A DNA stretch of 13,645 nucleotides, from the NCBI GenBank assembly GCA_016287765.1, contig JAEEWS010000056.1, forward strand, positions 1-13,645, read 5' to 3'. The notes beneath the pieces were generated by a model that was not told the origin of the DNA, made no database searches, and saw only the letters and a list, made by a program, of their open reading frames with translations. The stretch's first letter is position 1. Each line of letters begins with the position of its first letter. Positions 8,314 through 13,645 of this stretch are shown here, one piece after another. A program made the translations under genes and the position numbers. This stretch comes from Lachnospiraceae bacterium (GTDB taxonomy: Bacteria > Bacillota_A > Clostridia > Lachnospirales > Lachnospiraceae).

Positions 8314-8847
8314 ATGGCAGACGCTAAGTGGTACATTGCTCACACCTATTCAGGGTATGAGAATAAGGTTAAGACAAGTCTTGAAATGACCGTACAAAAC
8401 CGTGGACTGGACGATCAGATACTTAAGGTATCGGTTCCTATCGAAAAAGCGGTAGAAGTTAAGGACGGCATGAAAAAGCAAGTAGAACGTAAGAAGTTTC
8501 CCGGATATGTCTTTGTTCATATGGACATGAACGATGAAACCTGGTACGTTGTCAGAAACACCAGAGGTGTTACCGGCTTTGTAGGTCCGGGTTCCAAACC
8601 TGTTCCGCTTACGGAGGCTGAGGTTAAGAACATGGGACTTGATAGGGCGCAGGAAGATAAGCTTGATGAGATCGAGCTTGACTTCAAGGTCGGCGACTCT
8701 GTAATGATTCTCGAAGGTAACTGGGAAAACAAGGTTGGTATTGTTAAGCAGATCAACGAACACAAGCAGACAGTTATCATTTCAATCGACATGTTTGGCC
8801 GTGAAACACCGGTTGAACTTGCTTTTACGGCAGTAAAGGCAGAATAG
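8314..8847 (+). CDS. nusG: Transcription termination/antitermination factor NusG
   Basis: A 177-residue factor that binds the RNA polymerase clamp and modulates pausing, Rho function and transcription-translation coupling. The NGN domain is seen from the start (KWYIAHTYSGYENKVKTSLE) through KKFPGYVFVHMDMNDETWYV and VTGFVGPGSKPVPL. The C-terminal KOW domain begins at about residue 125 (FKVGDSVMILEGNWENKVG), where the usual GPF is GNW. Length is typical. The ATG at 8314 is used, with GGAGGT at 8304-8309; a TTG at 8290 overlapping the secE stop would only add an untypical leader. The gene is followed after 96 bases by rplK. Confidence 0.96.
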   Translation: MADAKWYIAHTYSGYENKVKTSLEMTVQNRGLDDQILKVSVPIEKAVEVKDGMKKQVERKKFPGYVFVHMDMNDETWYVVRNTRGVTGFVGPGSKPVPLTEAEVKNMGLDRAQEDKLDEIELDFKVGDSVMILEGNWENKVGIVKQINEHKQTVIISIDMFGRETPVELAFTAVKAE

Positions 8848-8855
8848 TACTGATG

Positions 8856-8874
8856 TCACGATCCCCGATCGTGA
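8856..8874 (+). other. Perfect 8-bp stem-loop between nusG and the L1 site
   Basis: TCACGATC (8856-8863) pairs perfectly with GATCGTGA (8867-8874) around a CCC loop. No T tract follows, so it is not a standard intrinsic terminator. It sits directly 5' of the L1 site and could be a processing, pausing or stability element; function is inference. Confidence 0.6.
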
Positions 8875-8877
8875 TAA

Positions 8878-8923
8878 GTGGGAGGAACGACACGTTCTTG
8901 GTGTCACACTCCGATAATACCAC
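8878..8923 (+). promoter_or_regulatory. Ribosomal protein L1 binding site (23S rRNA mimic) before rplK
   Basis: The mRNA reads GUGGGAGG at the 5' side and GAUAAUACCAC at the 3' side. This matches the L1-binding base of 23S rRNA helix 76 (GGUGGGAGG with GAAAUACCACC). GUGG (8878-8881) pairs with CCAC (8920-8923), GAG with CUC above an asymmetric loop, and the apical hairpin is GACAC/GUGUC. AGGAGG of rplK begins five bases downstream (8928), so bound L1 could block initiation. Known family logic: L1 represses the L11-L1 mRNA in bacteria. Confidence 0.75.
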
Positions 8924-8943
8924 ATTTAGGAGGTAAATCTACA

Positions 8944-9372
8944 ATGGCAAAGAAAATTGAAGGCTATATTAAATTACAGATCCCTGCAGCTAAGGCAACA
9001 CCGGCTCCTCCGGTTGGACCTGCACTTGGCCAGCACGGTGTAAACATTCCTCAGTTTACAAAGGAATTCAACGCAAGAACACAAGATCAGGCAGGAATGA
9101 TCATTCCCGTAGTTATTACGGTTTATTCCGACAGAAGCTTTACTTTCATCACAAAGACACCCCCTGCAGCAGTTCTTTTAAAGAAGGCATGCAATCTTGA
9201 AACAGCATCCGGCGTTCCCAACAAGAACAAGGTTGCTAAGATCAAGAGAAGCGAAGTTGAGAAGATCGCTCAGCTCAAGATGCCCGATCTCAATGCAGGA
9301 AGCCTTGAAGCAGCTACAAGCATGATCGCAGGTACTGCAAGAAGCATGGGCATTGAAGTTGTTGAAGGCTAA
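8944..9372 (+). CDS. rplK: 50S ribosomal protein L11
   Basis: A 142-residue protein of the GTPase-associated centre. It binds 23S rRNA together with the L10-L12 stalk and is the target region of thiopeptides and of RelA activation. The N-terminal domain shows [20 protein letters not shown] and [18 protein letters not shown]; the C-terminal RNA-binding domain includes [13 protein letters not shown] and ends [13 protein letters not shown]. Length is standard. The ATG at 8944 has a full AGGAGG (8928-8933). An upstream in-frame GTG at 8878 is rejected because it lies inside the L1 site and would add 22 non-family residues. Translation is probably repressed by L1. Confidence 0.98.
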   Translation: MAKKIEGYIKLQIPAAKATPAPPVGPALGQHGVNIPQFTKEFNARTQDQAGMIIPVVITVYSDRSFTFITKTPPAAVLLKKACNLETASGVPNKNKVAKIKRSEVEKIAQLKMPDLNAGSLEAATSMIAGTARSMGIEVVEG

Positions 9373-9389
9373 ATCTTACGTTGAATAAC

Positions 9390-9434
9390 GTGGGAGGACA
9401 GACCGTTTTTCGGTCGTAATTCCGTAAATACCAC
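9390..9434 (+). promoter_or_regulatory. Second L1 binding site (23S rRNA mimic), before rplA
   Basis: GUGGGAGGA (9390-9398) and UAAAUACCAC (9425-9434) repeat the layout of the first site. GUGG pairs with CCAC, GGA with UCC, and the apical stem is GACCG/CGGUC around five U. The apical sequence differs from the first site while the L1-contacting parts are kept, which argues for selection. AGGAGG of rplA starts two bases after the site (9437-9442). Confidence 0.75.
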
Positions 9435-9449
9435 ATAGGAGGTTATAAA

Positions 9450-10142
9450 ATGAAAAGAGGAAAGAAATACCAGGACGCAGTTAAGGCTTACACAAAGTCC
9501 CAGCAGTATGATGTTGCTGAAGCTGTAAGCATTGTTAAAAAGAACGCAGTAGCAAAATTCGATGAGACAATCGAAACACATATCAGACTCGGTGTAGACG
9601 GACGTCATGCAGACCAGCAGGTTCGTGGTGCAGTCGTACTTCCTCACGGAACCGGTAAGAAGGTTCGCGTACTTGTTTTCGCTAAGGGAGACAAGGTAAA
9701 TGAGGCAGAAGCAGCAGGAGCAGATTATGTTGGCGGCGACGAGCTCATTCCCAAGATCCAGAACGAGGGATGGCTTGATTTCGACGTTGTTGTAGCAACA
9801 CCCGACATGATGGGCGTTGTAGGTCGTCTCGGTAAGGTTCTCGGACCTAAGGGATTAATGCCTAACCCCAAGGCAGGAACAGTTACTATGAACGTAGCAG
9901 CTGCGATCGCAGATATCAAAGCAGGTAAAGTAGAGTACAGACTTGACAAGGCAAACATCATCCATTGTGCAGTCGGCAAGGCTTCCTTTACCGAAGAACA
10001 ACTCGCAGAAAACTTCCAGACGCTGTTAAATGCAATCACAAAGGCAAAGCCTGCTACAGCTAAGGGTCAGTATTACAGAAGCATCACTCTTACTTCCACA
10101 ATGGGCCCCGGCGTAAAGGTTAGCGCTGCAAAGATCATGTAA
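9450..10142 (+). CDS. rplA: 50S ribosomal protein L1
   Basis: A 230-residue protein that forms the L1 stalk near the E site and acts as a translational repressor of its own mRNA. It has the conserved N-terminus [20 protein letters not shown], the domain II segment with [20 protein letters not shown] (about 69-88), [20 protein letters not shown] (about 120-139), and the C-terminal RNA-binding return ([20 protein letters not shown]). Length is typical. The ATG at 9450 is preceded by AGGAGG with seven bases of spacing. It is co-transcribed with rplK across a 77-base gap occupied by the second L1 site. No terminator follows; a new promoter begins 15 bases after the stop. Confidence 0.98.
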   Translation: MKRGKKYQDAVKAYTKSQQYDVAEAVSIVKKNAVAKFDETIETHIRLGVDGRHADQQVRGAVVLPHGTGKKVRVLVFAKGDKVNEAEAAGADYVGGDELIPKIQNEGWLDFDVVVATPDMMGVVGRLGKVLGPKGLMPNPKAGTVTMNVAAAIADIKAGKVEYRLDKANIIHCAVGKASFTEEQLAENFQTLLNAITKAKPATAKGQYYRSITLTSTMGPGVKVSAAKIM

Positions 10143-10157
10143 TTGTTAACTTTGTGG

Positions 10158-10186
10158 TTGACAAAATATAAAAATTGATATATCAT
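10158..10186 (+). promoter_or_regulatory. Strong promoter upstream of the L10 leader
   Basis: TTGACA (10158-10163), 17 bases, TATCAT (10181-10186). This gives rplJL its own initiation point. The expected start near 10193 falls inside the first stem of the leader (10190-10198 with 10207-10215), so transcripts from this promoter may lack a few bases of that stem. Confidence 0.8.
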
Positions 10187-10189
10187 CTC

Positions 10190-10346
10190 TCCGGTGTCTT
10201 TTTAAAGACATCGGAAAGATATATATAACTACCGAAGACAGCAGGTGAGGGAAACCTCGTAAGAACACAAACGCCTGCCGAGGGAAAAGATATGTTTGAT
10301 GATTATTCAGACTGCTTGACCGTTCGGTTGGCGGTCTTTTCTTTTT
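10190..10346 (+). ncRNA. L10 leader (rplJL attenuator region)
   Basis: This is the conserved ribosomal protein L10 leader. The kink-turn-like binding core reads CCGAAGACAGCAGGUGAGGG, then CUCGUAAG, a variable loop, and CGCCUGCCGAGG (10232-10283). GCAGG pairs with CCUGC and GAGG with CCUC inside it. A 5' stem (UCCGGUGUC with GACAUCGGA) precedes it, and an intrinsic terminator follows at 10310-10346. In Firmicutes, excess L10(L12)4 bound to this leader favours the terminator and lowers rplJL transcription; the same logic is inferred here. Confidence 0.9.
10310..10346 (+). terminator. Attenuator terminator of the L10 leader
   Basis: GACTGC...GACC at the 5' side pairs with GGTTGGCGGTC at the 3' side around GTTC, allowing G-U pairs and a small bulge. 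It is followed by TTTTCTTTTT (10337-10346). It lies about 50 bases before the rplJ start and after the L10 binding core, the expected place for an attenuator. Confidence 0.8.
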
Positions 10347-10398
10347 AAGTTTCATATATAAGAAAGACTGCAAAAAATCTATAAAGGAGGTTACCGAT

Positions 10399-10902
10399 AT
10401 GGCAAAAGTAGAAATCAAAGCACCCATCATTGACGAGATTAAGGAGATCGTTGCAAAGGCAACATCTGCAGTTCTTGTTGATTACCGTGGACTTACCGTA
10501 GCCGAGGATACAGCTCTTCGTAAAGAGCTTCGTGAGGCCGGTGTTGTTTACAAGGTATATAAGAACACTTACCTTAAGCGTGCATTTGAAGGCACAGATT
10601 TCGCAAAGCTTGACAACGAGCTTGAAGGACCTACAGCTATCGCATTCGGGATCGAAGATGCAACAGCTCCCGCAAGGATCATTGCTAAGCACGTTGAAAA
10701 GATTGAGGCATTAACATTCAAGAGCGCCGTAGTTGAGGGCAATTACTATGATGTCAAGGGAATCGAAGTACTTTCCAAGATCCCTTCAAGAGAAGAGCTC
10801 ATCTCCAGACTTCTTGGCAGCATGCAGTCCCCCATCACCAACTTTGCAAGAGTTCTCAAGCAGATCGCAGAGAAGCAGGACGGCGGAAACGAGGCAGCTT
10901 AA
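10399..10902 (+). CDS. rplJ: 50S ribosomal protein L10
   Basis: A 167-residue stalk base protein that anchors L7/L12 dimers to the GTPase-associated centre and represses its own operon. The N-terminal RNA-binding domain is recognisable (ATSAVLVDYRGLTVAEDTAL, then LRKELREAGVVYKVYKNTYL). The C-terminal helix that binds L12 ends NFARVLKQIAEKQDGGNEAA. The SD AAAGGAGG (10383-10390) is eight bases from the ATG. It is separated from rplL by 75 bases and co-transcribed with it under the L10 leader. Confidence 0.98.
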   Translation: MAKVEIKAPIIDEIKEIVAKATSAVLVDYRGLTVAEDTALRKELREAGVVYKVYKNTYLKRAFEGTDFAKLDNELEGPTAIAFGIEDATAPARIIAKHVEKIEALTFKSAVVEGNYYDVKGIEVLSKIPSREELISRLLGSMQSPITNFARVLKQIAEKQDGGNEAA

Positions 10903-10977
10903 TAAGCAGGCCCCATTTACAGATGCGGCTTAAGGTCGCAGTTTAATCTTTTAAATAATCCATAGGAGGATAATAAA

Positions 10978-11343
10978 ATGACAACACAGGAATTTATCGA
11001 TGCCATTAAGGGCATGACAGTATTAGAGTTAAATGATCTCGTAAAGGCTTGCGAGGAAGAGTTCGGCGTTTCTGCAGCAGCAGGCGTTGTAGTAGCAGCA
11101 GCAGGTCCCGCAGCAGCAGCAGCTGAAGAGAAGACTGAGTTCGACGTTGAGCTCACTGAGATCGGCGCTGAGAAGATCAAGGTTATCAAGGTTGTTCGTG
11201 AGATCACCGGTCTTGGTCTTGGCGAAGCTAAGGCAGCTGTTGAAGCAGCTCCCAAGGTTCTCAAAGAGGGCGTTTCCAAGGCAGAAGCTGAGGACATCAA
11301 GAAGAAGCTTGAAGAAGCTGGCGCAAAGGTTACACTTAAGTAA
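10978..11343 (+). CDS. rplL: 50S ribosomal protein L7/L12
   Basis: A 121-residue acidic stalk protein present in multiple copies per ribosome, recruiting and activating translational GTPases. It has the N-terminal dimerisation and L10-binding helices ([20 protein letters not shown]), an Ala-rich flexible hinge ([11 protein letters not shown], about 42-52), and the C-terminal factor-binding domain ([20 protein letters not shown], ending [14 protein letters not shown]). The ATG has AGGAGG at 10964-10969. Two hairpins follow the stop; the second is a strong terminator, and the next gene is not rpoB. Confidence 0.98.
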   Translation: MTTQEFIDAIKGMTVLELNDLVKACEEEFGVSAAAGVVVAAAGPAAAAAEEKTEFDVELTEIGAEKIKVIKVVREITGLGLGEAKAAVEAAPKVLKEGVSKAEAEDIKKKLEEAGAKVTLK

Positions 11344-11396
11344 TCAATGGCTTTTATATTATGAAGATGATGCTGTCATCTGGACAGCGATAATGC

Positions 11397-11429
11397 AAGG
11401 GACAGGCGATGCCTGTCCCTTTTGTTGTG
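11397..11429 (+). terminator. Intrinsic terminator after rplL
   Basis: A perfect 11-bp stem AAGGGACAGGC / GCCTGTCCCTT (11397-11407 with 11411-11421), loop GAT, then a T-rich stretch TTTTGTTGTG. A smaller stem-loop GCTGTC/GACAGC (11372-11377 with 11383-11388) precedes it. The T tract is interrupted, so some read-through is possible. Confidence 0.8.
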
Positions 11430-11448
11430 CCTTTAAAAACCCCAAAGT

Positions 11449-11543
11449 TACCAAAAAGATACATAAGTTGTACTTTACTTTTGGTATATTTTAATATATA
11501 CTCCTATAAGAAACAAAAGAAATCACAAAAAGTTACCAAGAAT
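11449..11543 (+). promoter_or_regulatory. mmsA promoter region with three TACCAA boxes (IolR-like operators)
   Basis: Three related boxes surround the likely -10: TTACCAAAAAG (11449-11459, plus), ATACCAAAAGT (11487-11477, minus), and TTACCAAGAAT (11533-11543, plus). Each fits 10 of 11 positions of the B. subtilis IolR operator consensus WRAYCAADARD as I remember it, with T at position 2 each time. The longer direct repeat AAAGTTACCAA occurs at 11444-11454 and 11529-11539. A candidate promoter is TTGTAC (11468-11473) with TAATAT (11492-11497), spacing 18. The regulator identity is inference. Confidence 0.5.
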
Positions 11544-11571
11544 TTGATTAATTTTGAAAGGAGTAAACTAA

Positions 11572-13092
11572 ATGAAGATCGAAAGAAAAGGGTATTGCGT
11601 TAACGGAGAATGGAAAACATCAAAAACAGATAAGTATATGCCCGTTACCGATTCGAGTACGGGAGAAGTGATAGCGGAGGTGCCCTGCTGCACACCCGAA
11701 GAAGTAAATGAAGCCATAGCTTCCGCGGCTGCGGCATTTCCCGAGTGGTCCCAAATGTCATTAAGCAAAAGAACACAGATGATGTTCAAGTGGAGAAACA
11801 TTCTTGTTGATCATCTGGAGGAGCTTACTCTTCTCTGTTCAAAAGAACTGGGAAAGAATCTGGCTGAGGCAAAGGGTGACATCCTTAAAGCCATTGAACC
11901 CACCGAGCATGCATGTTCACTTCCCACTCTGGTTCAGGGAGATGCATCTCTTCAGGTGACCACGGGATTTGACACAGCTACCTACAGAGTACCTTTGGGT
12001 GTTATAGCAGGCATAGTTCCTTTCAACTTCCCGGCTATGATCCCCTGGGGATGGATGGTTCCTTTGGCTATTGCCACAGGAAATACTGTGGTACTTAAGG
12101 CATCAAGCGCAACACCCCTCACTTCCATGAGAATACTGGAACTCTTCTATAATGAAGGAGGATTTCCAAAGGGTATAGTTAATCTGGTTACCTGCAGCAG
12201 AAATGAAGCAGACATTCTTCTTACCGATGCACGTATAAAGGCGGTTACATTTGTGGGAACCACATCGGTAGGCAAGCACATTTATTCTGTTGCCGCAGCA
12301 AACGGAAAACGCGTTCAGGCACAATGTGAAGCCAAGAATCATGCACTTGTACTGGAGGATGCAGATCTTGAAAATGCTACCACAGCCATTATAAATTCCA
12401 CCTACGGATGTGCAGGCATGAGATGTATGGCACTTCCCGTAGTCTGTGTTCAGGAGTCTGTAGCCGACAGGTTTGTGGCTCTCCTTAAAAAGAAGGCCAT
12501 GGCCATGAGGGTCGGCTGTGCATATGACCCGGATACAAAGCTGGGGCCCGTGGTTTCCGAAGCACACAGAAATAAAGTGTGCGAATGGATCCAAAAAGGT
12601 GTGGACGAAGGTGCGACTCTGGTCCTGGACGGCCGTGACATTAAAGTGCCCGGATTTGAAAAGGGATTCTTTGTGGGACCCACCATTCTGGATAATGTTA
12701 AGCCCGGCATGACTGTGGGCGACAGGGAGATATTCGGACCCGTTACCTGCGTTAAGAGAGTTAAGGATTTTGAAGAAGGCCTTGCCATTATGAATGCAAA
12801 TCCTTTTGCCAACGGATCGGTCATCTTCACCCAGAGCGGATATTATGCAAGAGAGTTTGAGCTTAAGACCGACGGCGGCATGGTGGGCATTAATGTCGGA
12901 ATTCCTGTTCCCACAGCTTACTTCCCTTTCTCCGGAAACAAGGATTCCTTCTTTGGAGATCTTCATGTACTCGGCAAGGACGGCGTTCGCTTCTATACAA
13001 GAGCAAAGACTGTTACCAAGCACTGGTATGATGAAAAGATGATCAAGCCTGTTCATGTGGATACATGGGAAGGCACAGTGGAAAGAGTATAA
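11572..13092 (+). CDS. mmsA: CoA-acylating methylmalonate-semialdehyde dehydrogenase family protein
   Basis: A 506-residue aldehyde dehydrogenase of the MmsA/IolA branch, which oxidises (methyl)malonate semialdehyde to propionyl-CoA or acetyl-CoA with NAD and CoA. Family marks are VPLGVIAGIVPFNFPAMIPW, TFVGTTSVGKHIY, the catalytic segment GCAGMRCMAL (Cys285 preceded by Arg284), VGINVGIPVPTAYFPFSG, and the C-terminal RFYTRAKTVTKHW. It differs from classical MmsA: the GRGIE region is LKAIE, KPSE is KASS, and the GGAKNH segment is CEAKNH. The exact substrate is therefore uncertain. The start is ATG 11572 with GAAAGGAG upstream. It sits alone between two terminators inside the rplL-rpoB gap, with no other inositol or valine catabolic gene nearby, and is probably separately regulated through the boxes upstream. 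Confidence 0.88.
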   Translation: MKIERKGYCVNGEWKTSKTDKYMPVTDSSTGEVIAEVPCCTPEEVNEAIASAAAAFPEWSQMSLSKRTQMMFKWRNILVDHLEELTLLCSKELGKNLAEAKGDILKAIEPTEHACSLPTLVQGDASLQVTTGFDTATYRVPLGVIAGIVPFNFPAMIPWGWMVPLAIATGNTVVLKASSATPLTSMRILELFYNEGGFPKGIVNLVTCSRNEADILLTDARIKAVTFVGTTSVGKHIYSVAAANGKRVQAQCEAKNHALVLEDADLENATTAIINSTYGCAGMRCMALPVVCVQESVADRFVALLKKKAMAMRVGCAYDPDTKLGPVVSEAHRNKVCEWIQKGVDEGATLVLDGRDIKVPGFEKGFFVGPTILDNVKPGMTVGDREIFGPVTCVKRVKDFEEGLAIMNANPFANGSVIFTQSGYYAREFELKTDGGMVGINVGIPVPTAYFPFSGNKDSFFGDLHVLGKDGVRFYTRAKTVTKHWYDEKMIKPVHVDTWEGTVERV

Positions 13093-13101
13093 TAGAAGAG
13101 G

Positions 13102-13147
13102 GACCAAAAAATGAACCACTAACCCCGTCCCCAAAGTGTCAAAAAGG
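13102..13147. repeat. Diverged copy of the 34-bp GC-rich repeat
   Basis: Starting ten bases after the mmsA stop, the sequence GACCAAAAAATGAACC, then ACTAACCCCGTCCCC, then AAAGTGTCAAAAAGG repeats the unit of 1-90 with a few changes. It carries the CCCCAAAG variant junction also seen at bases 1-8. GGGAC and GTCCC within it can pair. It lies between mmsA and its terminator, so it would be in the mmsA 3' untranslated region. Confidence 0.75.
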
Positions 13148-13163
13148 ATAAAGAAAAAAATAA

Positions 13164-13198
13164 GAGCGGTCAAAAGGACCGCTCATTTTAATTTTTTT
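13164..13198 (+). terminator. Intrinsic terminator after mmsA
   Basis: A perfect 8-bp stem GAGCGGTC / GACCGCTC (13164-13171 with 13177-13184), loop AAAAG, followed by ATTTTAATTTTTTT. It isolates mmsA from the rpoB promoter that begins 15 bases downstream. Confidence 0.9.
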
Positions 13199-13212
13199 AA
13201 AAAAAAATTGGC

Positions 13213-13241
13213 TTGACTCTTTACAAACCATATGTTAATAT
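13213..13241 (+). promoter_or_regulatory. Promoter of rpoB
   Basis: TTGACT (13213-13218), 17 bases, TAATAT (13236-13241). The leader to the ATG at 13352 is about 105 bases, AT-rich with a run of eight T (13314-13321). I see no recognisable leader RNA family in it. Confidence 0.65.
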
Positions 13242-13351
13242 AGACAATGCTCTTATTTTGGTTCAGCATGCCTATCACTTGATATTATACCACATAAGAG
13301 ATGATATGAAAAGTTTTTTTTATAAAAATATAACACGAGGTGAAAGCGTCA

Positions 13352-13645
13352 ATGGAAAAGAACAGTATGCATCCTGTCAAAGTCGGTAAGGGGATTAGGA
13401 TGAGCTATTCGAAGAGGGATGAAGTTCTCGAGATGCCGAATCTTATAGAGGTTCAGAAGAATTCCTATAAGTGGTTCATCGAGAAGGGACTTCAGGAAGT
13501 CTTCGAAGACGTCTCTCCGATCAAAGATTTTTCGGGCAATCTTGAACTCTCTTTCCTGAGCTATAGGCTCTGCGAGGACGAAAAGAAGTACTCCATCGAA
13601 GAGTGTAAGGAAAGAGACGCAACGTATGCAGCTCCGCTCAAGGTG
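13352..13645 (+). CDS. rpoB: DNA-directed RNA polymerase beta subunit, N-terminal fragment
   Basis: The first 98 codons of rpoB, open to the window edge; the full protein would be about 1,200 residues or more. The start [20 protein letters not shown] leads into the diagnostic [20 protein letters not shown] and then [38 protein letters not shown], all typical of the beta N-terminal (protrusion/lobe) region. The SD is GAGGTGA (13337-13343). Unlike the common arrangement, rplL is not directly upstream: about 2 kb with mmsA, two terminators and a new promoter lies between. Rifampicin-site residues are outside the window. Confidence 0.97.
   Translation, partial: MEKNSMHPVKVGKGIRMSYSKRDEVLEMPNLIEVQKNSYKWFIEKGLQEVFEDVSPIKDFSGNLELSFLSYRLCEDEKKYSIEECKERDATYAAPLKV

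Noticed and set aside
8878..8943. GTG start 22 codons upstream for rplK
   Set aside because: It would translate the L1 binding site, and L11 proteins begin at the ATG at 8944, which has a perfect AGGAGG.
10292..10348. Eighteen-codon frame inside the L10 leader
   Set aside because: It runs through the attenuator hairpin and T tract and has only a weak SD. The L10 leader explains the sequence.
12103..13173. Antisense open frame of 356 codons opposite mmsA
   Set aside because: It lies wholly against a clear dehydrogenase gene, has no family resemblance and no SD. It is a codon-usage shadow.

Overview
The window looks like a chromosomal piece from a motile, low-to-moderate GC member of the Clostridia, most likely a Lachnospiraceae-type gut or rumen bacterium. 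This is inferred from strong AGGAGG ribosome binding sites, near-consensus housekeeping promoters, a zinc-ribbon L33, a Firmicutes-type L10 leader, and the style of the accessory proteins. Genus cannot be fixed from sequence alone.

Layout. (1) 1-4391, cell envelope: a 34-bp tandem repeat abuts a promoter, then come an 807-residue membrane-anchored protein of unknown function, a family 2 glycosyltransferase, and a convergent PAP2-family membrane phosphatase on the minus strand. (2) 4560-5759: phosphopentomutase (deoB). (3) 5785-5982: an undescribed imperfect palindrome of about 186 bp flanked by TAAAAT direct repeats, resembling a MITE-like insertion or a long hairpin RNA. (4) 6009-7715: a transmembrane methyl-accepting chemotaxis protein with two HAMP-like units. 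(5) 7776-11343: the conserved translation/transcription cluster rpmG-secE-nusG-rplK-rplA-rplJ-rplL. It has a TTGACA-17-TAAAAT promoter, two rRNA-mimicking L1 sites (before rplK and before rplA), and a second strong promoter plus L10 leader and attenuator before rplJ. (6) 11397-13198: a methylmalonate-semialdehyde dehydrogenase gene (mmsA/iolA type) between rplL and rpoB, bracketed by two intrinsic terminators and preceded by three boxes resembling IolR sites. (7) 13213-13645: a separate promoter and the first 98 codons of rpoB, cut by the window end.

How it works together. The ribosomal block shows layered feedback. Free L1 can bind mRNA copies of its rRNA site over the SDs of rplK and rplA, and free L10/L12 can favour termination before rplJL. 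The aldehyde dehydrogenase breaks the usual rplL-rpoB adjacency, so rpoB appears to be driven by its own promoter. Related 34-bp GC-rich repeats occur at 1-90 and just after the dehydrogenase gene at 13102-13147. No CRISPR array, tRNA, rRNA or complete transposase gene is visible, and no gene-free stretch exceeds 300 bases. The best candidates for something undescribed are the 186-bp palindrome and the regulated catabolic cassette inside the rpoB cluster.
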